DNA of 64,000 nucleotides from Dactylellina haptotyla (taxonomy: Eukaryota > Ascomycota > Orbiliomycetes > Orbiliales > Orbiliaceae). Shown here piece by piece: positions 40,180-55,315 of the stretch. The DNA lies in assembly GCA_031310005.1 (NCBI GenBank), contig CM062379.1:4340001-4404000 (forward strand), in the 5' to 3' direction. The stretch's first letter is position 1; each line of letters starts with the position of its first letter. Made by a program: the position numbers and the translations under genes. Under the pieces are notes generated by a model. That model was not told where the DNA came from, searched no databases, and saw nothing but the letters and a program-made list of their open reading frames with translations.

Positions 40180-42845
40180 ATGACGCCACCAGCAACAACT
40201 CCCATTGAGTCTCTGGATATTTCGGATGGAACAGGTGTTATAAAATTGGACCCATGGCTCTCGCCTTACAAGGAGCAACTTCGACACCGATTCTCGAAAA
40301 CTCAAGAGTGGATTCGGAACCTAGAGCACACGGAGGGTGGCCTCGAGAAATTCTCGAGGGTAAGTTTCACCAATTCGATTAAGATGGCCAAATATTGACT
40401 CACTCGCGTGATGTGACTAGGGATACGAACGTTTCGGATTCAATATTCTGAAGAACGGAGAGATAGTCTATCGAGAATGGGCGCCTAATGCGACGGCCGC
40501 AACCTTAGTTGTTGGGGGGGATAACAATCACTGGGATTTGGGCCAGTACCCAATGAAGAAGGATGCATTTGGTGTTTGGGAGGTAACGATTCCACCAAAT
40601 GATGGAAATCCAAGTATTTCACATAACGCAAAAGTTAAGGTGAGAAAATGACTTGCCAAACGTCTGAGGGGCTATTTTGGAACCTAATTGTGGAATAATC
40701 AACACAGATCGTTATGAGGCTACCAAGTGGTGAGGATATCCACAGGCTTCCTGCTTGGATTAAGCGGGTCACCCAAGATCTCTCGGTTAGTCCTATATAT
40801 GACGCTCGGTTTTGGAACCCTCCCACCAAATATGTATTTCAAAACGCGAAACCGAAGAAACCCACATCTGCGAGGGTTTATGAAGCGCATATTGGTATTA
40901 GCACATCCGAACCAAAAGTTGGTACGTACAAAGAGTTCACGCTCAACGTGCTGCCGAGAATTAAAAAATTGGGTTACAATGTTCTACAACTTATGGCTAT
41001 CATGGAGCATGCCTATTATGCATCGTTCGGGTACCAAATAACATCCTTTTTTGCCGTATCAAGCAGATACGGAGAACCTGAAGACCTCAAAGAGCTCATC
41101 GACACTGCTCATGGTATGGGAATCACAGTTCTTCTCGACGTTGTTCATTCACATGCTTGCAATAATGTCTTGGATGGGTTGAACATGTTTGATGGAACGG
41201 ATCACCTCTATTTCCATGGGGGCCCAAAAGGGAGACACGAACTTTGGGATTCCAGGCTGTTCAATTACGGAAACCACGAAGTCTTACGATTTTTACTCTC
41301 GAACCTTCGCTTTTACATGGAAGAGTACCAATTTGATGGTTTTAGGTTCGACGGTGTTACAAGTATCCTTTATACTCACCACGGGATCGGAACGTAGGTC
41401 ATCTTGAGAGCATATTATTGGTCCACATATAGGAAAAGGCTAACGGATTTTTGACAGGGGATTCTCTGGGGGATATCACGAATATTTTGGGCCTTCAGTT
41501 GATGAGGAAGGCGTAGTCTATTTGATGTTGGTAAGTACTAGATACAGAAACTCTTGTGTCTAGTCGCTATTCCATATATGTACCTCCTAGGATAATGAGC
41601 ATAGCGATGATTTCTATACACTCTAGACTTAAAGGGGTACATTAAATTTACTGACGAGAACCTTTTCTCCGCAGGCGAACGAGATGTTGCACACTGTGTA
41701 CAATGATGTAATCACGATTGCTGAGGATGTTTCAGGGATGCCAGCGCTATGCCTTCCATTTTCCCTCGGTGGCGTTGGTTTCGATTATAGGCTGGCAATG
41801 GCCGTCCCTGATATGTGGATAAAGCTCTTGAAAGAAACCAAGGATGATGACTGGGATATGGGAAATATATGTTTCACGCTTACGAATAGAAGACACGGCG
41901 AGAAAACTATTGCATACGCAGAGAGTCATGACCAGGCGTGAGTTAACCCTTGATACATTTTTAAGGAATAAATGTTAATTGACGATAAAATGTAGATTGG
42001 TGGGGGATAAAACTATAATGATGTGGCTGTGCGACGAGGAAATGTACACGCACATGTCTGATCTGACAGACTTTACGCCTACGATTCAAAGGGGGCTTGA
42101 GCTCCATAAGATGATTAGATTGATTTCCCATGGACTTGGAGGCGAAGGATATCTCAATTTTGAAGGTAGGCTAGGGTCAACATTGATACCGTTCTACGAA
42201 CTTTCGCTGAGACATACTCTTGCTAGGGAACGAATTTGGCCATCCAGAGTGGCTGGATTTCCCAAGAGAAGGAAATGGGAACTCGTTTTGGTACGCTCGG
42301 CGCCAGTGGAATATTCTAGATGACAACTTGCTTCGTTACAAGTACTTGAACGAATTTGATGCATCGATGCAGCACACCGAGGAAACATATGGATGGTTGA
42401 GTGCATCTCAAGCATATATCAGTCTTAAGCATGAGGTAATAGATTTTGACTTGAATCTCAGCTCTATTATTCTAACACATATTTATTCTTTTTACAGGTT
42501 GATAAGGTAATAGTATATGAAAGGGCTGGGCTGGTTTGGATATTCAATTTCCATCCCACTCAGAGTTTTGCGGATTACAGAATAGGCGTCGAGACGGCTG
42601 GGAAATATAAGATGGTTCTTAATACAGATAGCAAGAAACATGGCGGCCTCCAGCGAATTGATGAGAATGTGAAATATTTCACAACACCGTTTGAGTGGAA
42701 TGGAAGAAAAAACTATATGCAAGTTTACAGTAAGTTTCCTATACAATCCTCAAGAACATCAAAAACCTGTTGAGATAACTAATTTACCGCTAATTCCTTA
42801 CAAGTTCCTACACGCACGGCCGTTGTTTTGGCCACGGAGGAGTAA
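40180..42845 (+). CDS. GLC3: 1,4-alpha-glucan (glycogen) branching enzyme
   Basis: Transfers alpha-1,4 glucan segments to alpha-1,6 positions in glycogen synthesis (GH13 family, cytosol). Nine exons: 40180-40359, 40421-40639, 40708-41393, 41458-41530, 41675-41937, 41996-42165, 42227-42435, 42498-42729, 42805-42845, giving about 690 residues, the usual eukaryotic length. An N-terminal carbohydrate-binding module ([18 protein letters not shown]) is followed by the catalytic barrel: LLDVVHSHA, the nucleophile in GFRFDGVTS (about Asp348), the acid/base in ITIAEDVSG (about Glu403) and the third acid in YAESHDQA (about Asp472). Then come [20 protein letters not shown] and a C-terminal beta domain ending [10 protein letters not shown]. 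All catalytic residues are present. The last coding exon is only 41 bp. Confidence 0.96.
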
Positions 42846-43704
42846 GACTCGCACAAATATAAATATTCATGTGGTTCCCTTCCTTGGTGTTGCTTATGGT
42901 GGATTGAAAAATAATTTACCGAGTAGTTAAATTTCTCTGAATTTATCCATTTTCGCGTTACCTTCGTTCATGGTTTCATCGTGGTTTCCTGTGATAATCT
43001 AAGCGTGGATTTCCTGCGTTTCTGCATCACTGAATGTGAGGGAACCAGAGTGCTAGACGGCCTCTTTGCAAGCTTCTCGCATTTCTAGTTGCAATGGACC
43101 AAGCCCGGGACTTTATACTACCTGGGGCAGATAGATGCGACGCGACTAAGCCTGAGTACTAATATGTACCTGTCTGACAAACGGGTCTCTTTGAAATCTT
43201 CACTGTCCCGTCCATTCTAGAGATTATTAATAAATACCCAAGTATTAAAGGGAATATAAGATATCCGGGGGAAAGCTCTATTGATATATTAATATATTTA
43301 CGCTCGGGTGGAAGGAGAAATTATTGAAGCCAGTTTCGATTGGAGCGTCATAAATGTATATAACTAGACAACCAGACTACGAGCATCCAGTCGAACTTCC
43401 TACTGCTTGACAGTCTTCTGCTATTATGCATACATCTTATTGATATGAGTAACATGCACCATAATTTTCAAAGTTGTATTTTGTTGGCGAAGTGATTGTT
43501 GTGTTGACCATGTCGTAACAAGGCTTTGACAAAATTTTTCCGAGGTTGAACTGTGCCGATGTGATTTTCGTTCACCACCCCTCCCAAACCAATTCACCAC
43601 CTCATCATCACATCACAATCAATTACCATCCTCCATTTTCTGGGGCCATCTCTCCAAGGGATTTCTATTTTCCTTCGCGGACCCTATCTTCGAAACATAA
43701 AATC
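42846..43704. other. Intergenic branching enzyme to ATP2, includes ATP2 promoter
   Basis: About 860 bp with no supported gene. The last ~130 bp before the ATP2 start (about 43,570-43,640) are rich in CA and CT, with few Gs on the plus strand. Such a pyrimidine/CA-rich leader is common upstream of strongly expressed fungal genes. An open frame at 43,546-43,878 simply runs through this leader and the first ATP2 intron. Confidence 0.5.
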
Positions 43705-46135
<2,431 letters not shown>

Positions 46136-46364
46136 AATAGTGAGCAATCATGTTTATAGCTCTTAAAAAAATTTATGTATAAAAAACTAGTTTCTTGTTA
46201 AATATTCGATTTGTCTATATTTTCGTTCAAGGCTTAGAGAGCGAAAGAAAAAAAAGATCATGCGTTGTTAATTGGTGGTGTGTGGTTTTGATTTGAACGA
46301 TATTATCAGTAAATTCTTAAAATAGGAAATTTTATCTACAGTAAGTTGGACGAAAGCCCGGAAA

Positions 46365-47938
46365 TTAATTAATATAGTCTCTTCGAGATTCGTAAAGTAA
46401 CATGTACCACTTCTGTTCCAAGCCTTCTAGAGGGTTCTTCACTTTTATCACTTCCTCGTCGTCATACTTGAGCCACCCGCCTCTTCCAGAGCGAACAATG
46501 GCATAATAGTGTCCCGAGTCTAACGACGACGACTCGTGACATATGATTGCCAATAGTCTACTCCTACCAGTTTGTCCTTCAGTATATGCTTCCCAGAAAA
46601 GGTATTCCGGATAGGTAACTCTACGTTTATCTTTGCCTCTTCCTTCTGCCCATCCGAACTTAAATCTGCTAAGGGCAATCAAAGCGATACTTGGAGGCGA
46701 TTCAAAAACTAATTTTTTCTCGATTCCAAGCTTACCGCATTTCTCGCATCTGTAATCTACCACACGCTCGGATTTAGTATACTGACGTAAACAATCATCA
46801 AGAGAAAGCTCGTGACGTTTCTGAGTCCGATTTGGCATGTTGAGTATAATTAAAGTGTCTTCCATAGTCCGAGTTTTTAGAACGTTCCTGCAGTTTTGAT
46901 TCATACATATTATTTCGGTGACTTTAGTACTGGTAAATATCTTATTAATTGATGTCTTGACACTGCTGCGAGCTGTTAGTGCGCAAAATTAAATGGGATG
47001 AGCCTTTTGTTTAGAAAATGACGTACTTTCTTGAAGTGTGGGTAGAGAGACGGTCAAGTAGCAAGGCTATATACTCATGGGCATCTTCCTGCCGGGAAAA
47101 CTTTGTTCGAGCGAAACTCCCGCCTATGAACTGGGATATAACCCGCAACTGAGACGGTTCATGTGGTGATAGAAGAATCCCGTGAGATCTATAATGCTCG
47201 CGAAAGACAGTTCGTAGGTGGCAACATATACATTTTTTGGGACTCTCGCCTTCTCGCCTTCCTGTTAGTAAAATCATTCGTAGATTTGAATACAGAGCAT
47301 ACAGTCATTAACTTACAACTGTGGTTTAAAACCAGATTTCGGAATTCGAGCACACAACCCAAAGCTTGTAGGCTGGCATTGCGGTAACAGTGCGTTCCTG
47401 ACCTGTTGAGATATCCTCGTCCTCGTACTATGAACGGAAGTTTCTCTGGTGCTTCCTACATTAAAATTATGAGATTCATGTTCTAAGTATTGAGCGTGAC
47501 AATACATACTAAGCTAGATTGGGATGCATTTTCCCGACCTCTGCTGACTGAATGAGTCTGTTCCGAGTTTGACAACCTCGTCAAGCAATGGAAACGTGGG
47601 GTGATGTTCTCAGAGGATGTATTATTATTATTAAATCGTAGCTTCTTTTGAGGCGACTCGACCGATTCGAGGCCCGCGGGCTGTGGGCGCAATCGTTTTC
47701 GAGCTAGTGGTGAAGCAGAGGGGAGAGCTGATTTCGATTGCGATATCGTTTTGCCACGAAAGTTGGAATTTGGGGAGGATGACGGGAGATGCTGTTGCTT
47801 TTGGTTGAAATCGTGCGCTTCCGTTTTGAGGTCAGGAAGTGGTGCCTCAAGGCACTGAAAAGTATGGAAATGAGAGGGTATATATGATGATTCTCTAACA
47901 AATGGTATCGGTTGGGCTAAGAGTGCACAGAGTGACAT
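46365..47938 (-). CDS. Ubiquitin carboxyl-terminal hydrolase, USP family
   Basis: Cysteine protease that removes ubiquitin from substrates. Four minus-strand exons: 47938-47510, 47455-47317, 47249-47027, 46962-46365, giving about 462 residues. A Ser/Asn/Lys-rich, probably disordered N-terminus (about 1-143) precedes the catalytic domain. The Cys box is GTHCYRNASLQALG (about Cys166), followed by FSRQEDAHEYIALLLDRL, the zinc-finger pair ICMNQNC ... RCEKCG, the His box SLDSGHYYAIV (about His415) and KYDDEEV. The small size and layout fit the USP36/42 group (fission yeast Ubp16-like), but orthology is inferred. Intron 2 uses the acceptor before GCGAGAG; the earlier AG next to CTAAC would create a stop. 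The residue before the catalytic Cys box is divergent (GTHC where GNTC is usual). Confidence 0.88.
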
Positions 47939-48346
47939 GGCTTATAGCAAGCGCGGGCGATGGTAAAAATTGTGGAAGTGGCAGGTGTGGATATGGTTTC
48001 TTGAGGTGTTTAGTTAAAGTTCGTCCGCATATAGCGCAGCGCGCGATTCTATCGATTATACGCGTGGATGGATCGATGGCTGGTGGTTGCGGTCTTCGCT
48101 ATTTTCTGTTTCCATATTAGGTAAGTGCTTAGTTGCACATGTACATGTCCTTTAGACATCAACTAGTTCCTCTTTCCAAACCTTGAAAAATAGATCAAAA
48201 TCAAAAAGAATAAGAGAAAAAGGAGAAGCCAACGACACGACTCGACAACAAGAAGCAACGGGAGGAATTATCCTATTCGAACAGCGTATATCCGTCCGTC
48301 CGCAAATCGATGGAAAGTGCCAGAAACGTCACAGATAATTTAATTG
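47939..48346. promoter_or_regulatory. Shared divergent promoter region USP / TRM9
   Basis: 408 bp between divergent starts. An A/G-rich stretch at about 48,185-48,250 on the plus strand lies upstream of the methyltransferase. No conserved site is recognised with confidence. Confidence 0.55.
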
Positions 48347-49270
48347 ATGAATGCGCACAAAGGCGACCCCGCCGCTAGTTCGGCGTCAGAAGAATGGTAT
48401 GAAGATAGACATGTCCACCGAGTGTACGATAAAATCGCATCGCATTTTTCGGCGACTCGGTATAAGGTAAGAGGGAAAACTCCCTACCTTCACTAGCCCA
48501 GTAAATTTGCACACGAGACAGACCTATTGACTTGAAAACCGAAACCAAACCAAAAGTAGCCCTGGCCCGTGGTTGACAGATTTCTCCGAAGTCTACCATC
48601 AGGTGCTGTTGGCCTCGACGTTGGTTGTGGTAATGGAAAGTACCTTAATGTCAATCCTGATATATTCATTATTGGTTCGGATAGGTAAGTGGTTCTAGCA
48701 AGCTGCTTCGTATGCCTCTGCCGACTGTTTTTGCTTATAGCCTAAAATTCTAGGTGCGAGCATCTCGTTAGAATAGCAAAGGGAAATTCCATTCGTCAAG
48801 ATGTAGCGTCTGCTGATATACTAGATCTCCCATTTAAGTTATCAGCATTCGATTTTGTTTTGAGTATTGCAGTCATTCATCATCTTTCAACACCCGCTAG
48901 GAGGATTCAAGCGATAGCATCGATACTTGAACTTCTAAAGCCTGCAGGTGAAGGAAAGGCACTTTTATATGTCTGGGCTCTTGAACAAAGTACATCCCGT
49001 CGGGGTTGGGATGAAAATTCCGAACAAGATGTCCTAGTGCCTTGGGTGTTTAATAAACAGTACGAAAACCCACTCGTCTCTGCAGATAATCAGATTCTGG
49101 TACATGGCATCACCGATCCTTCCCATAGTGATAATGCAGAGCCCATACTACGGTATTATCATCTCTATAGAAAGGGGGAACTCGAAAGCAATGTGGAATC
49201 TGCGGGGGGGAAGATGATTACTGCTGGATATGAGAAGGATAACTGGTGGGCTGTTATTGAAAAGGTCTAA
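48347..49270 (+). CDS. TRM9: tRNA (carboxymethyluridine-34) methyltransferase, TRM9-like
   Basis: SAM-dependent enzyme that completes mcm5U at the wobble base of certain tRNAs; in yeast it works with the small zinc protein Trm112. Three exons: 48347-48466, 48560-48684, 48754-49270, giving about 253 residues. It has the Trm9/ALKBH8 start EEWYEDRHVHRVYDKIASHF, the SAM motif GLDVGCGNGKYL (about 59-70), the acidic SAM contact in IGSDRCEHLV, DILDLPF, and FDFVLSIAVIHHLST followed by the ALLYVWALEQ strand. The C-terminus (LYRKGELES ... WWAVIEKV) is typical of the family. Two overlapping ATGs exist; the first (48,347) is chosen, while the second at 48,351 is out of frame. A G7 run (49,204-49,210) encodes part of the C-terminal loop. 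Confidence 0.94.
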
Positions 49271-49881
49271 GCTGAAAAACAGGGAAAGTACCTGTTGGTG
49301 TATATTTGGAGCAAATCCAACGAAATTCGGAACCCGCGTGTCTCTGCCCAAGGAACCGAAACGGTGGTTTACGATGCTATATCTGATGAACGTTTTCGCT
49401 TTTGTGGGAATTAATTCTAACTAAGCTAATATATATATTGCAAGTGTTAATACTAGAAATTCAAAACTATTGCTTCTGATTTCTACAACTAATATTTACT
49501 GGGCTAGCTAGGCTCCTTTGGTTTTGTTGACGATGTGAAGACGCACAAACAGAGCCTGGACCTAGACCGTTTCTACATGCATATGAGACCTTGGTTCAAA
49601 GCTGAAAGTAAACTTAAAAGTAAAGACGGGTTTGATTATAATGTTGTAGTATGTCTGAGTATGTAGATTTAAACCATAGGAATGGGTTTCGAAATAACAG
49701 TAAAGAAAAGTAATTGTCAGAGCTTTAAAGGGATATGTACTCATCAAGTATATTATTTCGTGGTTTTTATTACCAAGGCTTTCTTTAGGGTAGCGCTTTG
49801 CCGAACACAAAACAACATAGTATATCCTCCAACACTCACTCCTCTAGTTCTATTCTGAGCTCTCACGCAGTGTCTCCGAAA
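49271..49881. other. Intergenic TRM9 to tubulin cofactor B
   Basis: About 610 bp without a supported gene. The frame of the downstream gene is open back to 49,798, but that extension (Ser/His/Asn-rich) has no family resemblance, so the start is placed at 49,882. Confidence 0.5.
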
Positions 49882-50689
49882 ATGTTTGGGACGGTTCCCA
49901 AGGATATAATTGTTCTTGTTAGTTCAGAGAATGCGGTGATTGAGCGTCGTGTCTCGTCCTCCTGGACGATTTCGACGCTCAAGTTGAAACTTGAGCCCGT
50001 GACTGGAATCCCCCCATCAGCCCAGAATCTTTCATATCAGCCTCCGGATATGGTTGGCGCCACCTCTTTGGAGGGCTTCGACGAAGATACGGTCTTGCTT
50101 TCTACATTAAACTGGCGAAACTACACTAAACTTTTTGTATGGCCCCTACACGCCTCAGCAACGAGAGTCCAACTGATATTTTCTTTAGGTAGAAGATGCG
50201 CGACCTGCGACCTTACGGGAAAACTTTACAGATGTCTCACAAGTAGAAAAGTATGAGATGCTGGAGGAAGATTATGCGAAGCTTTCCGACTCCGTTTTGG
50301 CTTGGAAGAAGCGTAATCAACTTGGCCGATTTGATCCGAAAAAAAACGAAGCTAATGCAAATAAGCATCTGGAGGACCAAAGTGATGTTGAAAGCAGGGG
50401 TATTACTGTTGGAGCTAGATGCATCGTTGGAGATGCTGGAGGTGATCGGCGTGGAGAGATCGCATATGTGGGATTGGTTGAGACGATACCGCAAGGGGGT
50501 ATTTGGATTGGGGTCAGATTGGATGAACCAACCGGTAAAAATGATGGAACGATGGATGGGAAGAGGTTTTTCATCGCTGGAATCAACCAGGGAATTTTTG
50601 TGCGTCCAAGTAGAGTGGTGGTCGGCAAATACCCACCAGTGTCAATTCTAATGGATGAAGATGAGGACGGTGTTCTCGAAGAAATCTAA
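49882..50689 (+). CDS. ALF1: Tubulin-folding cofactor B (CAP-Gly protein, Alf1-like)
   Basis: Alpha-tubulin chaperone acting with cofactor E in tubulin dimer assembly. Two exons: 49882-50136 and 50189-50689, giving about 251 residues. An N-terminal ubiquitin-like domain (about 1-90, with GIPPSAQNLSYQ) is followed by a coiled linker (EKYEMLEEDYAKLSDSVLAWKK), the GRFDP motif, and a CAP-Gly domain (about 157-235) containing YVGLVETIPQGGIWIGVRLD and the signature GKNDGTMDGKRFF. The acidic C-terminus ends EEI, as is usual for cofactor B and used to bind cofactor E. The 3' end converges with MIF2 236 bp away. Confidence 0.94.
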
Positions 50690-50925
50690 GGGAGCAGATT
50701 TAAAAGGTTCAGTTTTGGATTGATACCCTAGGTGTTACGGAACCACGACCAGTAGGTCCAAGTTCTCGCGACGGCTGAAAAGATGTAATATCAGGAAACA
50801 AGAAAAAACATTATGTCAAACTCAGTAAATACAGGTTGTTAGAACTATTTAGGAACAGGTGGCGAGAAACTGCCTTGGTACTGAATGTGTGCTTTATGCT
50901 TGATAAAAGCTCTCGAACTAAACAT

Positions 50926-53599
50926 TCAATCTACTTCCGTTTCTGGTATGCATGCTTGTGCAAAAAATATCTTTGCTGTTCTCTCGAATGGATTGGAGAT
51001 TTTGTACATGTTCCCTAATCAGAAAATACCATGAAAATCAGCAGATTACTCGGGTGATTAGGGCCTAGTCGCACTTACCACGAGGGACTTGGAATTGTCC
51101 ACCTCTGCTAATTCTGAAGCCGAGTTCATTGATTTCCGCCTCGACTTTACCTTGCAACATAAAAAACACGAGTTGCATTTTACCACTGCTTTTTAGCTTC
51201 TTCGAGGCGCCAGTCTGTAATTCGAGAATACCGCAACCCATAAACTCCTTCCCAAGGGTTTTCGCAAATAGGTAGTCAGAGCCGAATATCGGTTTGAACT
51301 CTATGCCGTGGTGGGACGTCGCAATTTCTGAGCGCTGTTAAAATACAAGGGCCTGAATGTTTGTGGATCGGAGGAACGATTTCGACTCACCATCTTCAAC
51401 CTCGCCAGTTTCACCATCATTATTCCCAGTAGCCCACTGTCTAACCATGCCAACCAGTTTCCCAGATTTTTCCCAATCTTCTTCGTCGGCCTCAGATTGG
51501 CTGTTTTCATCAAAACCCGAGTTATCCCGCCTGTTTTTCCCGGCACGCTTTGGGACTTTGTCTGGCGGAGATCGGGCTCGAGATCTTCGCTTGGGCTTTA
51601 TCATTGGCGTATCTTCTACTCTGATTATTTGCTCGTTGAGTGAAATAGCTGTGCCAGATTCCCTTCGCTCGTTGACTTGGTAAATTCTCCTCTCATTTTT
51701 CCAAAATTGCAAAGGCGCAATTCGAGACCGTTTGGGCCGATCGACTTCCAGATGTCTGGTGGTCTTCTCGTTCGCAGATGCTAGATCCGGTTCAATGCTA
51801 GCGGGTTCGTCTTTTCGGCGTTTCTTTTCTTCGCGGGTCCCCGGTTCCGCCAACCTACCAACATGGCTTTTAGAATTAATCACTGCTCCGATAACCGGGG
51901 TTTCTGTATTCGGAAGAATTGGTTCCAGCTTTCGCTTCTCTCCACGTTTGAAGGAGATATCTGGAATTTCTACAGATGATCTTATGATGGCGTCTACACG
52001 TTTTATGGACGTTGGCTCTAGAATGACCCCCCCTTGACCCTTTAAATTCTTTGTAGCGGCGCCTCGTTTGTTTTTCGACGTATTCAAGGACGAAAGCTGA
52101 GAAGATGGATGTGTATTTTTCTTGGGTCGGCCGGCTCGTCTTTTTTCGCCTGGCTCGTGTTCCGTTCCCTGTGGAATCCCATCCGAAGCCACATTTTCGT
52201 TCTCTGTATCCATGATTTGACTTCCAGATCTTTTTACAGGACCCAAGAGCCTGCTTTGTTTGGGGACAGTAGTTGAGTTATTGGATAAGGGGCCTATGTT
52301 CGATGTCTCAGCCTCTGAATGTGACATTTCTAGGGCTTGGAGAGGCTCAGTGTTTAGATTCGCCGATTCCGCAACACGAGATTCTAACTTTCTTCTCCCT
52401 CGTCTTAATTTTGAGTCGTCCCCGACAACCAGTCCAGGTTTAGCAACAGCATTGATATTCGCATCAACGGATTTCATTACAGACTTCTCATCTCTTCGGG
52501 TTTGTTTCCTTAGACCGGTTTGCTTTCTAGGAAGGGGAACATCTTGCCCTATAATATCCGCATTTGAACCCCGTTCTGAAACTGGAATCGTATTTCCTTC
52601 GCTGTTATCGGTTTCCTCGCTTTGGTCATAGTCATGGACATCTGGTTTTTGGCCCATATTCTTAGAAATTGGTCGGGTTTGTTTCAAACTATGGGCGACA
52701 AGCCTACCATTGCCGCGAGCTAATGGCCTCACACTGGGAGCTAAACCCATTGAGTTTTTAACAGTAGCTGATCCCGGCTTAGGTGGGGTGATCCGAGTTG
52801 CTATGGGAGCTGTATGGGTACTTTGTTTACGGTAAAGTAGCGCGTTTTCGGTGGGCGTGTTGAGTGGGCGTTTGGGCGAAGCTGTGGTAGATATTGCGCT
52901 GCTTCTCCGCTCTATTTGTCTTAGAATTGGGGGGGAAGAAGGTGAAGTAGCCAGGGCTGTTGGAGCGTTATAGTGTTGCGGCACCACCATAGCTCGTGAG
53001 GCAGCCGAAGAAGCCATCGACTTCCGTTTGGCGGGAGAGCGGATGCCGGGGTAAATTCGAGACTCTAGAATTCCTGACAAACTTCCCGCTGAGCCTTTTC
53101 CACCGCTGGAGTGTCAGTTACCTTCCCAAAGCTTATATATAGGGCCGTCTGTGTGGGTATGCGAATTGTTTACTGACTTTCTACAATGTCCATCGATGCG
53201 CTGTCGCTGAGAAACCCGTGGTTCCCAACGGGGCGTTCATGTACGGGGGAATCTGCAGAGGTTCCAACGATTTCATGTTCGTTTTCGTAATTATCGCTAA
53301 GAATGCTTCCTTCAACGAAATCGCCCTGCGGTGGCACCTCGGATTCTGCTCTCGGGGAGGAAAAAAAGGCGCTCATGTTCTCCATGCCATCGTCATTCCG
53401 AGGTAGATTTGCAAGTGTGAAGCCGGTTTTCCTAGAATCACAGGGGGGGAATGATCAGAAGAGTTGGTAACGGAGAGCCTTATCTCTCAAATCGCAGGAG
53501 ATCAACAGATGCCGACAGAATTGGGGGTGTAGACTACCTTCCGACCATGCCAATGTCAGTGTGCATATTCTCACGTTTCCTATGCGTTGTAGACGCCAT
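50926..53599 (-). CDS. MIF2: Inner kinetochore protein Mif2 / CENP-C
   Basis: Binds the CENP-A nucleosome and links it to the outer kinetochore. Five minus-strand exons: 53599-53538, 53431-53174, 53105-51391, 51327-51079, 51014-50926, giving about 790 residues. The N-terminus has the Mif2 signature MVGRKTGFTLANLPRNDDGM and a Ser-Pro-containing stretch (FFSSPRAES). A long basic, disordered middle carries an AT-hook-like RRAGRPKKN (about 429-437). The CENP-C motif SRIAPLQFWKNERRIY is at about 567-582. The C-terminal cupin dimerisation fold (about 679-790) has KMQLVFFMLQGKVEAEI, RGGQFQVPRGNMYKISNP and AKIFFAQAC. All expected parts are present. It shares a promoter with RNH201 that has two ACGCG sites. 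Confidence 0.96.
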
Positions 53600-53953
53600 T
53601 GTTGAGGAACAGCGTGGTATTGTCGGAGTCGAGAAAACTAGGTTGCCAGAACCAGGCTGTGATGTGAGTACCAGGCGGGTTCAACACCGTCCTTGAGCGT
53701 GTTCGAGTCTGCGGGTCGTGGAAGCGGAAATACGATGGAATATGATGGAATATGGGAGGAAGAGGTGGGCGGTGCTCACGTTCCCCCGTTTGCAATAACA
53801 GCAACACGCGATTGTAGAAACCAATTTTGTTGTTGTGTTGTGAGACGCGTTGCCTGGGAGGGTTTCGGTCGTCGCAGTGCTAAAAGCGGCCTCCTCATAA
53901 ACTCAACGATTCGGCCACCCACATCGATACTGCCCGACTTGTCTGGGTCCAGC
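53600..53953. promoter_or_regulatory. Divergent MIF2 / RNH201 promoter with two MCB-like ACGCG sites
   Basis: 354 bp between divergent start codons. It contains ACGCG at 53,806-53,810 and a full MCB box ACGCGT at 53,845-53,850. In yeasts ACGCGT binds the MBF complex, which drives G1/S genes. Both neighbours act in chromosome replication or segregation, so shared cell-cycle control is a reasonable inference. Confidence 0.55.
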
Positions 53954-55315
53954 ATGTCCGCCCATACTCGGCGAAGAGGCCGGCCTCGTCAATCCAACCC
54001 CACACACGATTCCGAAGCGACACCGGGAACCAAATCCCTGGACGGTGACCTGCCAGTTCCTGTCAGCGAAGCGAACTCCGAATTTGTCCCCCCTTCGATT
54101 TCACTCTCTGATTTGTTACTTGGCAAATCATACACATTTCATTCTGCCTTACCAAGCGCTATTCGCGATGACCCATCGGCTGCTGTAACCCTTGGTGTTG
54201 ATGAGGCTGGTCGGGGCCCTGTCCTAGGTACCTCGCTCCCTTCAAATTGAAGACAGTGGGACATTGAATTTGCTGATTCATATTTGTGTATGCGGCTCGA
54301 AATGCTCTAGGCCCGATGGTCTACGGAATCGCATATTGTTTAAGTTCCTACGAGAAATCCCTCTCTTCAAAGGGCTTCGATGGTAATAATAACATTGTTG
54401 ACGAAATTTTTGCAATTCCGGTCAAATCAATATATTTCCATTACGGAGGGTGACGTGAACGGCTGATAAACTGCTCTAATTTGTAGATTCAAAGAAACTT
54501 ACAACCGCAATGAGGACCGACCTCATGTGTAAAATTTGTCAGTCAGACCCTGAGCTTCACTCCCACGTCGGGTGGTCGGTTCGCGTCATGTCCGCTCGTG
54601 ATATTAGTGCTGGCATGTTGCGTCCTATTGGCGTCGGCGCATATAACCTTAACGCACAGGCCCATGATACTACAATTCGTCTGATTCGAGAAGTAATCGC
54701 CAATGGCGTGAATGTTAAAGAGGTATACAAACCGTCCGCATACAAGTCGTTGTTCGATTTTTTATTCTCATGGGGGGGGGGGTTTCAACTTTGAGGGCGG
54801 GGACAGCCGATTATGTCGCATATATGTCATAAAAAGCGTCTAACATATAACCATAGATATTTGTTGATACCGTCGGTCCACCTACGACATACCAAGCCAA
54901 ACTAGCCCGAAATTTCCCGTTTTGCAAAGTCACCGTTTCAAAAAAGGCTGACTCGCTCTATCCATCAGTTTCCGCAGCTTCTATCGCTGCCAAAGTCTCA
55001 CGAGATTTTGCACTTGAAAAATATTTCCAAATTGCTCGAATAGGTACCGCAGAGAATATTGGATCTGGGTATCCTTCTGATCCAAAAACGGGGGTTTGGT
55101 TAAGGGGATCGATGGATGAACTGTTTGGATGGGGTTCTGAAGCGCGGTTTTCTTGGTCAACGGCCGCCGACATGCTCAAAAGAGATGGCGAAAACGTCGA
55201 CTGGTCCGAAATTGATGATGATGGGAATCTTGATATTTCCTCTTTCCTATCCAGTCCTGCGTTACATGATGCGACACACTGGTTCGGTCAATCTGTTGCA
55301 ACGGCAGAATTTTGA
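53954..55315 (+). CDS. RNH201: Ribonuclease H2 catalytic subunit A
   Basis: Cuts RNA in RNA-DNA hybrids and removes single ribonucleotides from nuclear DNA. Four exons: 53954-54227, 54311-54382, 54487-54722, 54857-55315, giving about 346 residues. The catalytic motifs are in order: GVDEAGRGPVLGPMVYG, DDSKKLT, the FVDTVGPP aspartate, and the DSLYPSVSAASIAAKVSRD block. The C-terminal extension DPKTGVWLRGSMDELFGW is typical of eukaryotic RNase H2A. The start at 53,954 (MSAHTRRRGRPRQ) gives a basic, low-complexity N-terminus; the frame stays open upstream but without family resemblance, so the exact start is moderately sure. Intron 3 carries an 11-base G run (54,772-54,782). Confidence 0.95.

Noticed and set aside
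47250-47262. First AG after CTAAC as the acceptor of the second USP intron
   Set aside because: It lies directly on the branch site and would create a stop at the junction; the AG a few bases later gives the expected HSC-ESPKKC reading.
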